64,000 nt of DNA from Ariolimax columbianus (Eukaryota > Mollusca > Gastropoda > Stylommatophora > Arionidae). The stretch is taken from contig JAVGWX010000003.1 of the NCBI GenBank assembly GCA_036924085.1, positions 118,180,264 to 118,244,263 on the forward strand, given 5' to 3'. The position numbers and the translations under genes are program-made. Below, piece after piece: positions 1-11,900 of this stretch (positions are counted from its first letter, which is position 1; each line of letters opens with the position of its first letter). The notes beneath the pieces were generated by a model. That model did no database searches, was not told the DNA's origin, and was given only the letters and a program-made list of their open reading frames with translations.

Positions 1-975
1 AAAAGTGGTGTGCCACAGGGCTCGGTTTTGGGACCAATTTTGTTCTTGATATAAATAATGATTTGGACATTGATATGGGATCACGGATTGCAAAATTTGC
101 TGATGACACAAAACTATGCAGTAGTGTCTCATCTAAAGCAGAAGTGGACATATTGAGGTCGGATTTAGAAAAAATTCGAAAATAGTCTGTAAGCTGGCAA
201 ATGGAGTTTAATGTAGATAAATGTACAGTCATCCATATGGTAGATCCAATATGGAACATAATTACAGAATGGGAGAGAACAATATTAGAAAGATATATAA
301 GGAAAGGGACCTAGGGGTTATAATACACCATACAGGACAGGTGAGTGAGCAAGTTAAGGTGGCAGTGAAAAAGGCAAATGCAATGTTAGGTATGATAAAA
401 AGAAATATTAAACATAGGACCAAGGAAGTGATAGTCAAACTGTATAAAGCTTTAGTTAGACCTAGATTGGAGCACTGTGTACAGGTGTGCAGTCCTTATC
501 ATAGAGGGGATATACATATGCTGAAACGAATACAAAAAGAGCGACAAAGATGATAGTGGGATTCCAGAATTACAGTTATGAGGAAAGACTCAGAAAAATC
601 GGCCTACAGTGTCTAGAAGAGAGAAGAATTCGTGGTGACTTAATACAGGTTTACAAGATGATCAGAGGAATGGATAAATTAGACTATAACAAGTTTTTTA
701 AATTACAGCCATCCACAATAACAAGAGGGCATAGCTGCAAGCTGACTAAAGAGAGGTCCAGATTAGATATTACGAAATATTTTTTTAGTAAGAGTGGTGA
801 CTGCTTGGAATACATTGCCAGCGGAGGTAGTGGAGGCAAGGACAGTTAATGCACTTAAGAATAAATTGGAAGCACATTGTTTTTATAGCATGGTGATGTA
901 AATGTAACTGGTTGTATAAAGACTCTGCAGGGTCTTCTAAACCAGTATAAAGACGTTAAGTTAAGTTAAGTTAAG
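1..975 (+). mobile_element. CR1/L2-like LINE, 3' part, cut by the window start
   Basis: The first bases encode the reverse transcriptase motif B (SGVPQGSVLGPILFL) and then motif C (AKFADDTKL) after a frame change near base 55. A stop follows near 183. Two later open stretches (221-553 and 550-849) carry the thumb and C-terminal region with the typical YKALVRPRLEHC and YSYEERLRKIGL motifs. The element ends in a short tandem TTAAG tail (about 956-975), as expected for this LINE group. There are at least two frameshifts and a stop, so it is dead. The same family recurs at 30370-30735 and around 26300-27870. The upstream part of the element lies outside the window. Confidence 0.8.
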
Positions 976-1069
976 AGGTGGGTAACAGTATGGTCTTTGT
1001 AACAGTGTAGTTCTAACTCCTCTAGAGTACGAGAATCTCCAACATGAAATGGTTCAGTTCGCCATTCAC

Positions 1070-1325
1070 ACAAGTCACAAGATAAAAGGCTGCCCCTTAG
1101 CAGATCGTACCGTCGGAGATGAAGTATCAGAGACTATCATACTAGGTCAGCGGTTTTTACGTGAGCAAGCCTCTTCCTCGCTGCCTTCCCTTCCATAGTA
1201 CTATGTGTGTCAGGTTCCCATACCCAGCTGTGCAGAGTGTTTCAAGAACGAGAATTTAGTTGAGTGAACCAAGCACTCTGTCTAGCTATTCCGCTACAGA
1301 GACACATCACCGCTGACCCTGCAGT
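1070..1325 (-). mobile_element. SINE-C copy (tRNA-like SINE family), degenerate
   Basis: On the minus strand a segment shared with 34590-34795 and 45830-46030 can be read: the core CTTCATCTCCGACGGTACGA here against CTTCATCCCCGACAGTACGA at 34755, and CAGCTGGGTATGGGAACC followed by CTATGGAAGG. The head (about 1290-1320 on the minus strand) has a tRNA-like look with box A-like GAATAGCTAGACAG. Family membership rests on by-eye alignment of three degenerate copies. The flanking bases 976-1069 and 1326-1798 show no recognisable gene or repeat. Confidence 0.4.
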
Positions 1326-1798
1326 CAGTGTAGACATCCAATTGTTACCCATCATTAGGTTGGAGGTAATTACATACTCAACATGAACCATAAGCATTCA
1401 TAAAAGGTCGTTTGCTTCCCAGGCACTATATTAGCTCAGGGACAGTCAAGAAGTGAAAAGCCAACACTATCTTATTTCAGTCTTATTCATACTAAACATT
1501 GGCGCTAAGTGAACATAAATGTATCTGAAGTTTAATGTCCCAGATAATGTTGTTGGAGATCAAGTGTTAGAAACGTTATTTAAAGAGGTTTCAGCTTCTT
1601 ATGAAGTGTAATGTTAAGCTCCGAATCACAAATTGTTTTCCTTTCATAACTATGAGCACAGCCAGAGGTCAATATTTACAGCTATTTACGCTAGACCTAG
1701 ATCAAGGGATACAACATCCTCTAACAATCTTTCTTTAACCATCTCATACACCTCTCTCTCTCTCGCTATATTTTCCCTCTATATCTGTCGCTCTCTCA

Positions 1799-2578
1799 AC
1801 ACACACACACACATACACACACACGCACGCACGCACACGCACGCCCACACACACGCACGCCCACACACACACACGCACGCACACGCACGCCCACACACAC
1901 GCACGCACACACACACACACACACACACGCACGCACACACACACACACACGCACGCACACACACACGCACACACACACACGCACGCACGCCCACACACAC
2001 ACATACACACACACACGCACGCACACACACACGCACGCACACACACACGCACGCACGCACACACACACACACACACACACGCACACACACACACGCACGC
2101 ACACACACATACACACACACGCACGCACACACACACACACACGCACGCACACACACACACACACACGCACGCACACACACGCACGCACACACACATGCAC
2201 ACGCACGCACACACACGCACGCCCACACACACGCACGCACACACACATACACACGCACACGCACGCACACACACGCACGCCCACACACACGCACGCACAC
2301 ACACGCACGCACGCACACACACACGCCCACGCACACACACGCACGCCCACACACGCCCACGCACACACACACGCACACCCACACACACGCACGCCCACAC
2401 ACACACATACACACGCACACGCACGCACACACACGCACGCCCACACACACGCACGCACACACACGCACGCACGCACACACATGCCCACGCACACACACGC
2501 ACGCCCACACACGCCCACGCACACACACACGCACGCCCACACACACGCACGCCCACACACACGCACGCCCACACACAT
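1799..2578. repeat. 780-bp CA/CG complex dinucleotide satellite
   Basis: An almost uninterrupted alternating purine-pyrimidine tract made of CACACA runs interspersed with CGCACGC and CCCACACA. Blocks such as CACACGCACGCCCACACACA recur, so it has higher-order structure and is not a plain (CA)n. Because it lacks stop codons it opens several long artificial frames on both strands (His/Thr-rich on plus, Cys/Val-rich on minus). None is a gene. The next stretch, 2580-3270, holds nothing I recognise. Confidence 0.95.
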
Positions 2579-3269
2579 GTAGCGCTGATTATCTTGCATG
2601 GGATACTTGTCATCCTTATATCGTGTGCCATTTCATAATCAATGTGGCGCAAATGGATTGCCGACTAATTATTCAGTTGTCATTGTTGCTGATGAGACTG
2701 TTTGTGAGTTGTAGCGTTGGTTGGCGCACATCATCACAATTTAGCTGGATTGCTACCCCTGCCTTATGTACGTCTCAGGCAAGCCGGAGTATCATAGTGC
2801 ATGTGTCATTATGTAGGTGACTTTAAGTTTCACTCTGTGATAACACTTTGTGAATATCTGAAAGATTATTTAGTACTTACAGTTTCCTGTGTTATTTGTT
2901 ATGAACATAGAGATTTACTCCTGGTAGTCATACATTTCGAACCTATTGGACGGCATACCCTCGCTGCTTTGCGCAATAACTGTTTACAGTAAAGGTTTCT
3001 GGGGTAAACCCTGAGGGAAAATCTGCACCCGGTTATATCTCCAGTCGTCTCGATGATGTCTTGCTACTGTCCAAAGATAGCTCAGGACGAGAGAGGTTAA
3101 CAAATTGCGGAAAGCTACCTCACTGTAAGCCAGATTATCGCACGTTACCCATTTCAGCAGACAGAGAAAAGGTAAAAGAGTGTCCACACGGCTGAACAGA
3201 TAGAGTGATCTCCATCACACGTGATGGACGAACATCACTTATAAACTTTGTTACTTCACCCTGTTTGTC

Positions 3270-3278
3270 TCACTCCCA

Positions 3279-3312
<34 letters not shown>

Positions 3313-3509
3313 ACTTCTCTTTCTATCCCTCTAGCTCTCTTTGCCCATGCATATACGACTTTGGCCATCGAACAAACAACTGAAGTTTTGTTACTTCATC
3401 ATATTTATCTATCTTTATGTCTATATCTCTCGCTCTCTTTCCTTCTCACTCTGTTCGTGAATATACTTCTTTGGCCGTTGCACGAGTAACTAAAACTTTC
3501 ATAAATCAT

Positions 3510-3572
<63 letters not shown>

Positions 3573-3829
3573 CTTCTCCTGTCTGTGCAAATACGCATTT
3601 GACCGTTGCAGGAGCAACTAAAACTACATAAATCAGAAAATGTGTCTCTCTCTCCTTCTCTCCCGTTCTCTCTCCCTATCCTTTAATATACTAGCATGAC
3701 AGTTGCACGAACAACTAAAATTATCATAAATCACATTTCTCACTCTTTCTCTTCCTGTCCGTACAAATACGACCTTGACCGTTGCACGAACAAATGAAAC
3801 TCTCATAAATCAAATTTCTATCTTCCTCT

Positions 3830-3884
<55 letters not shown>

Positions 3885-4110
3885 TCTGTCCCTACAAATA
3901 CGACCTTGACCGTTGCACGAACAACTAAAACTCTCATGAATCAAATTTCTCCCTTCCTCTCATTCTCTCTCTCTCTCACTCTCTTTCTCTCTGCACATGC
4001 GAACTTGGCAATAGAACGAACAATTTGCACTCATCCTTCACCCCATCTCTCTCTCTTTCCATGTATATGCGACCTTGACCATGGAACGAACGAATATCAC
4101 ACACTCACAG
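3270..4110. repeat. (CT)n tracts separated by a conserved spacer of about 60 bp
   Basis: About eight copies of a spacer containing ACGACCTTGACCGTTGCACG, then AACTAAAACTCTCATAAATCA, alternate with pure CTCTCT runs of 15 to 70 bp. Clear spacers lie near 3340, 3455, 3580, 3675, 3755, 3890, 3990 and 4060. The spacer is better conserved than the variable CT runs. No coding potential is evident. Confidence 0.85.
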
Positions 4111-4489
4111 AAAACTGCATGCACACAAAACGTCATTATTTCTAACGTGTATTGGTGTTCAGGGTAAATATCTTTCAAAAACAATACAAAACATTACAAC
4201 ACATTCAGACAAGCTTACTTCTCTCTCGTTTGTATGTATACAGGATACTAACTCTCCTGCTAGTAGATGCAAGCCCTCGTGGCTAATAAGTATGAGATTA
4301 TCATGTTAATGTTCGTTCATGTGTGGCTCCAACGGTGTAATCTTCCAAAGTAGAAAAATGTGCAAGAACAGCGTTTTGTGCGAGTATTTATGTAGCAGAA
4401 TAAACATAGCATTGCGCGTTTTTTGTAAATGCTAGAAGTGACACAATAAGATGGACGGTTACAAACGCCGCAAATTCATCATAAATACT

Positions 4490-4880
4490 GATGTTTAGTT
4501 CCCGGTGGAGCGCAGGTCTTTAACAAATACATGCCATGTCCTTCTGTCCTGCGCCATCAGTTCCAATTCTATTTAGGTCTTCCCAATTATGTTTGTGTCA
4601 AGCTCTCTTCTCAATGTTTGTTTTGGCATGTGCTACTTCTTTCTTCTAGGGATTCTTGAACAGTGATCGCATTGTAATGTTATCAACTGATTTCATGAAT
4701 GTGTTTGTTATCCAACGCAAGCCTACGCTGTTTACCTCATTTTTCACTGATATCTATCTGGTTCATTTTTAGTCCTGAATCCATGTTATCCCTTGATCTC
4801 TTCTACCCGAGAATATCATCCCCAAAATTAGAATTTAGGTCATCCATCACAATTATAATGTATTTCCTTTCCTGCTATAC
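4490..4880 (-). pseudogene. Possible LINE remnant
   Basis: Minus-strand translation gives an endonuclease-like DDLNSNFGDDILG near 4830-4865, resembling the GDxN motif region of APE-type LINE endonucleases. Near 4505-4560 it gives QDRRTWHVFVKDLRSTGN, resembling the C-terminal tail of some LINE polyproteins. The two pieces are in the right order but far too close together, so the reverse transcriptase between them would have been deleted. Frames are broken throughout. This is a weak call. Bases 4111-4489 contain nothing recognisable. Confidence 0.3.
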
Positions 4881-5147
4881 ATGATATTGTCTTCTTTCAT
4901 TGAGTCTTCTTTGCCATTAGTTGATTGATGCATACTATTAGATACTATTTATTTTCATCTTGTTTTTGGCAGTTTTGAAAAAGGCCAGTACTTTTCTGTG
5001 CCCTACAGTCTCTTATTCTGTAAGTACATTTTTCGCCTCTTTTGATATAATTTGGGCTAGAACTTTGCTATGATGTGTGACTTCTTCATTGTGCCTGTAG
5101 GACAGCAGCGTTTTTTTCTTGTGCTCAGCTTTATCATATCCTATAAT

Positions 5148-5383
5148 GGGGACAGCGTGGCCTAGTGGTTAAGTGGCACGGCTCACAATCCGAAGGTGCT
5201 GGGTTCGATCCCCATCAAAGCATCGGCCGTTACCCCGGGGAAGCAAACCCTTAGAAAATGCAGGAGGAAGCAGACCCTTACATAAAATGCATGCTGAAAT
5301 CGGATGCACTGGGCCGACAGGTGCAAAATAAAAACCACAGTGCAACGCACACCAGCCTTGGGGAATAGAGCAATAAGGCCAAC

Positions 5384-5418
<35 letters not shown>
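5148..5418 (+). mobile_element. tRNA-derived SINE with poly(A) tail
   Basis: The head has a perfect RNA polymerase III A box (TGGCCTAGTGG, 5158-5168) and B box (GGTTCGATCCC, 5202-5212), spaced as in a tRNA gene. An unrelated body follows and then 33 A residues (5386-5418). It is flanked by an imperfect 12-bp target-site duplication, ATATCCTATAAT (5136-5147) and ATATCCAATAAT (5418-5429), differing at one base. The intact promoter and long pure A tail suggest a recent insertion. The head would not fold as a working tRNA. Open frames across it are not genes. Confidence 0.85.
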
Positions 5419-5421
<3 letters not shown>

Positions 5422-5754
5422 CCAATAATTTCTACCTAATTTTAACGAGTCCCGATTCTACAGTTCCTCGTTGTTTATTTTCGCTGCTAATTGTACAGTC
5501 TTTCGCTAAACATAGATTGTACAAACAATTCATCTATCAAATATGGAGGTTTCTCTTGTCGAAAAATGGGCGTTGCAGATTCCTTTCCTCTTTCTCTTCA
5601 TTAGATCGTCTGCCCTCTTTGACAGGGCAGGGCACCTTCTTCTGTATTGGATGGTTGAGTTGAATTCGCTATCTATTTGACATGTCTATATTTGTTAAAG
5701 TTTGTGTGGCTCTTAAAGTTCCTACAGAATGGGTAACTGGCCTCATGCCAAACT

Positions 5755-5805
5755 CACCTTAGCCGCCTCTTACAATATACTTAGCAGGCTACTCCATTTT
5801 TTCCA
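5755..5805 (+). mobile_element. Fragment with a shared SINE-like 3' domain
   Basis: The segment CCGCCTCTTACAATATACTT matches segments at 40199 (GTCGGCTCCTACGACATGCA) and 60786 (GTCTCCTCTTACGATATACT). The three copies suggest a dispersed element with a conserved domain of the kind seen in widespread animal SINE superfamilies. Only this core can be aligned by eye. Confidence 0.3.
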
Positions 5806-6952
5806 ATGGCAGTCAAGAAGACTAATGCGGTTGTACTAAAGAAGCTAAAGGTGCATTTTTCATCAGAATAACGCAATATTTGTTTAATTAATTGTTTCTG
5901 GTGGGGGAGCGGGTCGGGAGGATACTGGGAGATTTACATCAACTAACAGCTGATAAACAAAGCTGACGATACGAAGATAATAGTCTACCTCAACACCTGT
6001 CCTTGCCTTCTCAAAAACAAGCATCAGCCACAAGTTCGGCATATTCGTTCTTGAAAAATTGGCACGCAGGGACCACGAGCCAATAAAACTGGTAATGAAC
6101 ATGGGACACACAATCAATGAACATAAGCCACTGCCGCGCTTGAAATACAAAAGAAGAAACTGAAACATTTTTACAGAATTGCCAGACAAATATTGCAACC
6201 AGGCAACACCTATAAAAAAATAACTGGAGAATGGCATACCGTTTTATCAAAGCAGTCTAGAGAGCTGCCATAGAACCCATACCCATAGGGGAATGAAGAG
6301 ACTATAAACCTTTTTGGACACGAAATTTCAAGAAACTGGAATAGAACATTTGTTAGAAGCCAGATATTGACCAGAAAACGACAGAATAATTGAGGTGAAC
6401 ATCTCCTACCATGCTGTCGCGTTAAAGTGACAAAAGACAATAAACAGCCCACCAAGAAACAAATGGTTAAAAGCAATAGAAGCCATAGCATAGATACAGA
6501 TGGGAGAAAACTATTGCGGTTAGCCAAACCCCGAAACAAGAATACAAAACAATGAATGTGCAGTTCAGTAGAATGGAAATACATTAACAACAACAAAAAA
6601 CAAAAACAAAAAGAAAGAAAGGAAAAGACGCATTAATACAATTTTTGTCACAAATGAGTCAGATACATATTGCACCTGAAAGAAACCAAGCAATGGCTAT
6701 CTAGATAAACACTGTAACTTGGCCAGAAAAGACACGGTAACCTGGCCAGAAAAGCGCATGTCGACCTATCTAAGCATGAAATGCCATGATGCTTCTATCC
6801 ATTCTCTTTCAACCAAGAATGTTCTATAGAAAAAATGAAAAACGAATGACTTGCTTTTAAGATTGGGAACTACTGCCAAGAAAAATCTTCCCAAGATCAC
6901 ACACTGAAGCTGGAAGTGAGGCATTATATTACAAGTGGGCAAAGGACCAAGT

Positions 6953-7200
6953 TTACTACATAGCAGACTTCAGAGATCACATGTCGACAAAAGACGAAGT
7001 CATCCACATAGCAGGCTTCATTCAGCACAGGTCAACATAAGGCCAAGTCCCCAACATAACAGACTTCACACAGCACACGTGCACAGAAAACCGAGTCACC
7101 CACATAGCAGACTTCAGACAGCACTGCTCCACAAAAGACCGGTACATTCATAGCAGGCTTCACAGACAGCACAGGTCCACACAAGACCGAGTCACCCACA
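6953..7200 (+). repeat. 48-bp tandem repeat (x5) built from LINE reverse transcriptase sequence
   Basis: Five units start near 6954, 7003, 7051, 7099 and 7146, each beginning CATAGCAGGCTTCA or close to it. The unit is 16 codons long and encodes a degenerate version of AGFRQHRSTEDQV, the reverse transcriptase segment found once in the related LINE at 18400-18445. The last unit runs straight into the next LINE residues (AQEIEDA, 7204-7224). The array therefore looks like a local expansion of LINE coding sequence. Confidence 0.75.
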
Positions 7201-7351
7201 TAGCACAAGAAATTGAAGATGCTCTCGAGGTAAGGAAACATAACCTGGCAGTATTGGTAGACCTGGTGGAATCTTTTGACCCAGTATAAGAAGACGGGCT
7301 CCAAGCGATCCTGCTACAATACGGAGTATGCTGAATAATATTAAACTGGAT

Positions 7352-8061
7352 CATACTCATTCCCAATCTCATGTGCAACATTCCCAATCTCATGTGCAAC
7401 AATCCCAATCTCATATGCAACATTCCCAATCTCATATGCAACATTCCCAATCTCATGTGCAACAATCCTAATCTCATATGCAACATTCCCAATCTCATAT
7501 GCAACATTCCCAATCTCATGTGCAACAATCCCAATCTCATATGCATCATTCCCAATCTCATGTGCAACATTCCCAATCTCATGTGCAACAATCCCAATCT
7601 CATATGCAACATTCCCAATCTCATATGCAACATTCCCAATCTCATGTGCAACAATCCTAATCTCATATGCAACATTCCCAATCTCATATGCAACATTCCC
7701 AATCTCATGTGCAACAATCCCAATCTCATATGCAACATTCCCAATCTCATGTGCAACAATCCCAATCTCATGTGCAACAATCCCAATCTCATTTGCAACA
7801 ATCCCAATCTCATGTGCAACAATCCCAATCTCATTTGCAACAATCCCAATCTCATGTGCAACATTCCCAATCTCATGTGCAACAATCCCAATCTCATGTG
7901 CAACATTCCCAATCTCATGTGCAACAATCCCAATCTCAAATGCAACAATCCCAATCTCATGTGCAACATTCCCAATCTCATGTGCAACATTCCCAATCTC
8001 ATATGCAACATTCCCAATCTCATATGCAACAATCCCAATCTCATGTGCAACATTCCCAACA
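7352..8061. repeat. 21-bp minisatellite, about 34 units
   Basis: The unit reads CCCAATCTCATRTGCAACAW plus one base and is highly regular, with two main variants (ATATGC/ATGTGC and AACAT/AACAA). As the unit is seven codons long with no stop in most frames, it yields false proteins on both strands (CNIPNLM, SQSHVQH and, on minus, MLHMRLG). It occupies the place between reverse transcriptase motif A and RNase H in the old LINE copy. There is no promoter or start context to suggest expression. Confidence 0.95.
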
Positions 8062-8360
8062 TCGAAGACTAACTGTCACAGGCAGAAGAGCAAATAGAAC
8101 AGATACACCTTCTCTATGATAATGTTAGAGCTAGTTTTCGACTTGTCATTATTCATTTTCATAGTCTTGTCAGTGTTTGTAAATAACAACCAAACATATC
8201 AACCATAAATTTTTACAAAACACATGGATCTTTGCATATACGGATGGCTCAGCAAAAGAAGCAATAGAAAATGGAAAATGGGGGAGCAGGCATCGTCATA
8301 AAACTGAAAGATGAAATCTAATCCGCAGCAAATGCAAATGGGATAAATTGTAATATATTC

Positions 8361-8940
8361 TGCAATGGGAAGCTACAATCACGTTTTCTAAAGATAGAAC
8401 CCCTTTTTTTGAACATTTTATTACAAGGCTGTTAACTGTATTGATTAACGTAATAATATAACATGAAATTGTTTGCTTTAGATGGTTTCGATCTGTAGTT
8501 TCATTCAGTACTTCCACTCTTTGCCAGGCTGACATAACAAGAAATGAGTACACGGCCACATCTGTGAGTTCTGTGTAGAAATAATTACACCAAGATCCTA
8601 GTCTACAAGGGAGTTCCACAGGTATTTCACCCACCTCTCAATTGTAAGTTGCAGTTTCCGTTTCGAGCCTCTCTGATCTCACACAAAGCTTTTTGTACCG
8701 ATTCGTAATCGTGGTCTGCTCGTGGGTGTGTTTGTTTACAATGCCACCAATAAAAACAATACAATTACCTGGATTTTTCCTATTACTTGGGAAGAATGTA
8801 AAGGATAAATACCTTTCTGTGTTCTTTGTTGCTGTTATTATTTGTCAGTCGTTTTCATTGTAGTTTAAATAAAAAATCCTTAATGAAGGCTCTTTTGTCG
8901 TTACATAGTTTTTTATTTAAAACGGCGCGTCATATCGAAA
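8361..8940. other. No recognisable feature
   Basis: AT-rich sequence between the old LINE RNase H remnant and the 36-bp array. It has short open frames only, and I see no motif, tRNA or repeat in it. Confidence 0.6.
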
Positions 8941-11900
8941 TTTACTTGTCAATGTTACAAGGTGTAGTAATTGAACCATACTTGTCAATGTTACAAGAAG
9001 TGGTAACTGAAGTACACTTGTCATTATTACAAGATGTGGTAACTGAAGTACACTTGTCAATGTTACAAGATGTGGTAACTGAAGTACCCTTGTCAATGTT
9101 ACAAGATGTGGTAACTGAAGTAAACTTGTCAATGTTACAAGATGAGGTAACTAAAGCATACTTGTCAATGTTACAAGAAGTGGTAACTGAAGTACACTTG
9201 TCAATGTTACAAGATGTGGTAACTGAAACATACTTGTCAATGTTACAAGATGGTAACTGAAGTACACTTGTCAATGTTACAAGATGTGGTAACTGAAGCA
9301 TACTTGTCAATGTTACAAGAAGTGGTAACTGAAGTACACTTGTCAATGTTACAAGATGTGGTAACTGAAGTACACTTGTCAATGTTACAAGATGTGGTAA
9401 CTGAAGCATACTTGTCAATGTTACAAGAAGTGGAAACTGAAGTACACTTGTCAATGTTACAAGATGTGGTAGCTGAAGCATACTTGTCAATGTTACAAGA
9501 TGTGGTAGCTGAAGCATACTTGTCAATGTTACAAGAAGTGGTAACTGAAGTACACTTGTCAATGTTACAAGATGTGGTAACTGAAGCATACTTGTCAATG
9601 TTACAAGATGGTAACTGAAGTACACTTGTCAATGTTACAAGATGTGGTAACTGAAGTAAACTTGTCAATGTTACAAGATGTGGTAACTGAAGTACACTTG
9701 TCAATGTTACAAGATGTGGTAACTGAAGCATACTTGTCAATGTTACAAGATGTGGTAGCTGAGGCATACTTTTCAATGTTACAAGATGTGGTAACTGAAA
9801 CATACTTGTCAATGTTACAAGATGGTAACTGAAGTACACTTGTCAATGTTACAAGATGTGGTAACTGAAGTAAACTTGTCAATGTTACAAGATTGTGTAA
9901 CTGAAATACACTTGTCAATGTTACAAGATGTGGTAACTGAAGCATACTTGTCAATGTTACAAGATGTGGTAGCTGAGGCATAATTTTCAATGTTAAAAAA
10001 TGTGGTAACTGAAGCATACTTGTCAATGTTACAAGATGTGGTAACTGAAGCAAATTTGTCAATGTTACAAGATGTGGTAACTGAAGCAAACTTGTCAATG
10101 TTACAAGATGTGGTAACTGAAGCACACTTGTCAATGTTACAAGAGGTGGTAACTGAAGCATACTTGTCAATGTTACAAGATGTGGTAACTGAAGTACACT
10201 TGTCAATGTTACAAGATGTGGTAAATGAAGCATACTTGTCAATGTTACAAGAGGTGGTAACTGAAGCATACTTGTAAATCTTACAAGATGTGGTAACTGA
10301 AATACACTTGTCAATGTTACAAAATGTGGTAACTGAAGTACACTTGTCAATATTACAAGATGTGGTAACTTAAGTACACTTGTCAATGTTACAAGATGTG
10401 GTAACTGAAGTACACTTGTCAATGTTACAAGATGTGGTAACTGAAGTAAACTTGTCAATGTTACAAGATGAGGTAACTAAAGCATACTTGTCAATGTTAC
10501 AAGAAGTGGTAACTGAAGTACACTTGTCAATGTTACAAGATGTGGTAACTGAAGTACACTTGTCAATGTTACAAGATGTGGTAACTGAAGCAAACTTGTC
10601 AATGTTACAAGAAGTGGTAAGTGAAGTACACTTGTCAATGTTACAAGATGTGGTAGCTGAAGCATACTTGTAAATGTTACAAGAAGTGGTAACTGAAGTA
10701 CACTTGTCAATGTTACAAGATGTGGTAACTGAAGTACACTTGTCAATATTACAAGATGTGGTAACTGAAGTACACTTGTCAATGTTACAAGATGTGGTAA
10801 CTGAAGTACCCTTGTCAATGTTACAAGATGTGGTAACTGAAGTAAACTTGTCAATGTTACAAGATGAGGTAACTAAAGCATACTTGTCAAAGTTACAAGA
10901 AGTGGTAACTGAAGTACACTTGTCAATGTTACAAGATGTGGTAACTGAAACATACTTGTCAATGTTACAAGATGGTAACTGAAGTACACTTGTCAATGTT
11001 ACAAGATGTGGTAACTGAAGCATACTTGTCAATGTTACAAGAAGTGGTAACTGAAGTACACTTGTCAATGTTACAAGATGTGGTAACTGAAGTACACTTG
11101 TCAATGTTACAAGATGTGGTAACTGAAGCAAACTTGTCAATGTTACAAGAAGTGGTAACTGAAGTACACTTGTCAATGTTACAAGATGTGGTAGCTGAAG
11201 CATACTTGTCAATGTTACAAGATGTGGTAGCTGAAGCATACTTGTCAATGTTACAAGAAGTGGTAACTGAAGTACACTTGTCAATGTTACAAGATATGGT
11301 AACTGCAGCATACTTGTCAATGTTACAAGATGTGGTAGCTGAGGCATACTTTTCAATGTTACAAGATGTGGTAACTGAAGCATACTTGTCAAAGTTACAA
11401 GAAGTGGTAACTGAAGTACACTTGTCAATGTTACAAGATGTGGTAACTGAAACATACTTGTCAATGTTACAAGATGGTAACTGAAGTACACTTGTCAATG
11501 TTACAAGATGTGGTAACTGAAGCATACTTGTCAATGTTACAAGAAGTGGTAACTGAAGTACACTTGTCAATGTTACAAGATGTGGTAACTGAAGTACACT
11601 TGTCAATGTTACAAGATGTGGTAACTGAAGCAAATTTGTCAATGTTACAAGATGTGGTAACTGAAGGAAATTTGTCAATGTTACAAGATGTGGTAACTGA
11701 AGCACACTTGTCAATGTTACAAGAGGTGGTAACTGAAGCATACTTGTCAATGTTACAAGATGTGGTAACTGAAGTACACTTGTCAATGTTACAAGATGTG
11801 GTAACTGAAGCATACTTGTCAATGTTACAAGAGGTGGTAACTGAAGCATACTTGTCAATGTTACAAGATGTGGTATTTGAAGCATACTTGTCAATGTTAC

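Larger units (their letters stand above)
5940..8360 (+). pseudogene. Ancient I/Jockey-group LINE copy, carrying two internal arrays
   Basis: Pieces line up in order with the younger copy at 16780-20465. These are the endonuclease C-terminus (LINKADD near 5945; FGIFVLEKLA then RDHEPIKLVMN, 6035-6100; HKPLPRLKYKRRN near 6125), the linker (AAIEPIPIGE and DYKPFW, 6260-6320; DTDGRKLLRLAK near 6500), the start of the reverse transcriptase (LGTTAKKNLPKITH near 6865), motif A (AVLVDLVESFDPV, 7245-7285) and RNase H (AYTDGSAKEAIENG, 8235-8285). A 48-bp array (6953-7200) and a 21-bp array (7352-8061) lie inside it. Motif A has lost its K/A context, and stops and frameshifts are frequent. Confidence 0.75.

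Noticed and set aside
1633..2820. 395-residue His/Thr-rich open frame, and Cys/Val-rich frames on the other strand
   Set aside because: They are the CA/CG tract read as codons, with no stop because of composition and no domain.
5158..5230. Functional tRNA gene
   Set aside because: Perfect A and B boxes, but the arms do not form a convincing cloverleaf. It is followed by a SINE body, poly(A) tail and target-site duplication.
7160..8119. MLHMRLG and SQSHVQH repeat proteins
   Set aside because: Artefact of the 21-bp array. The frames overlap on both strands.
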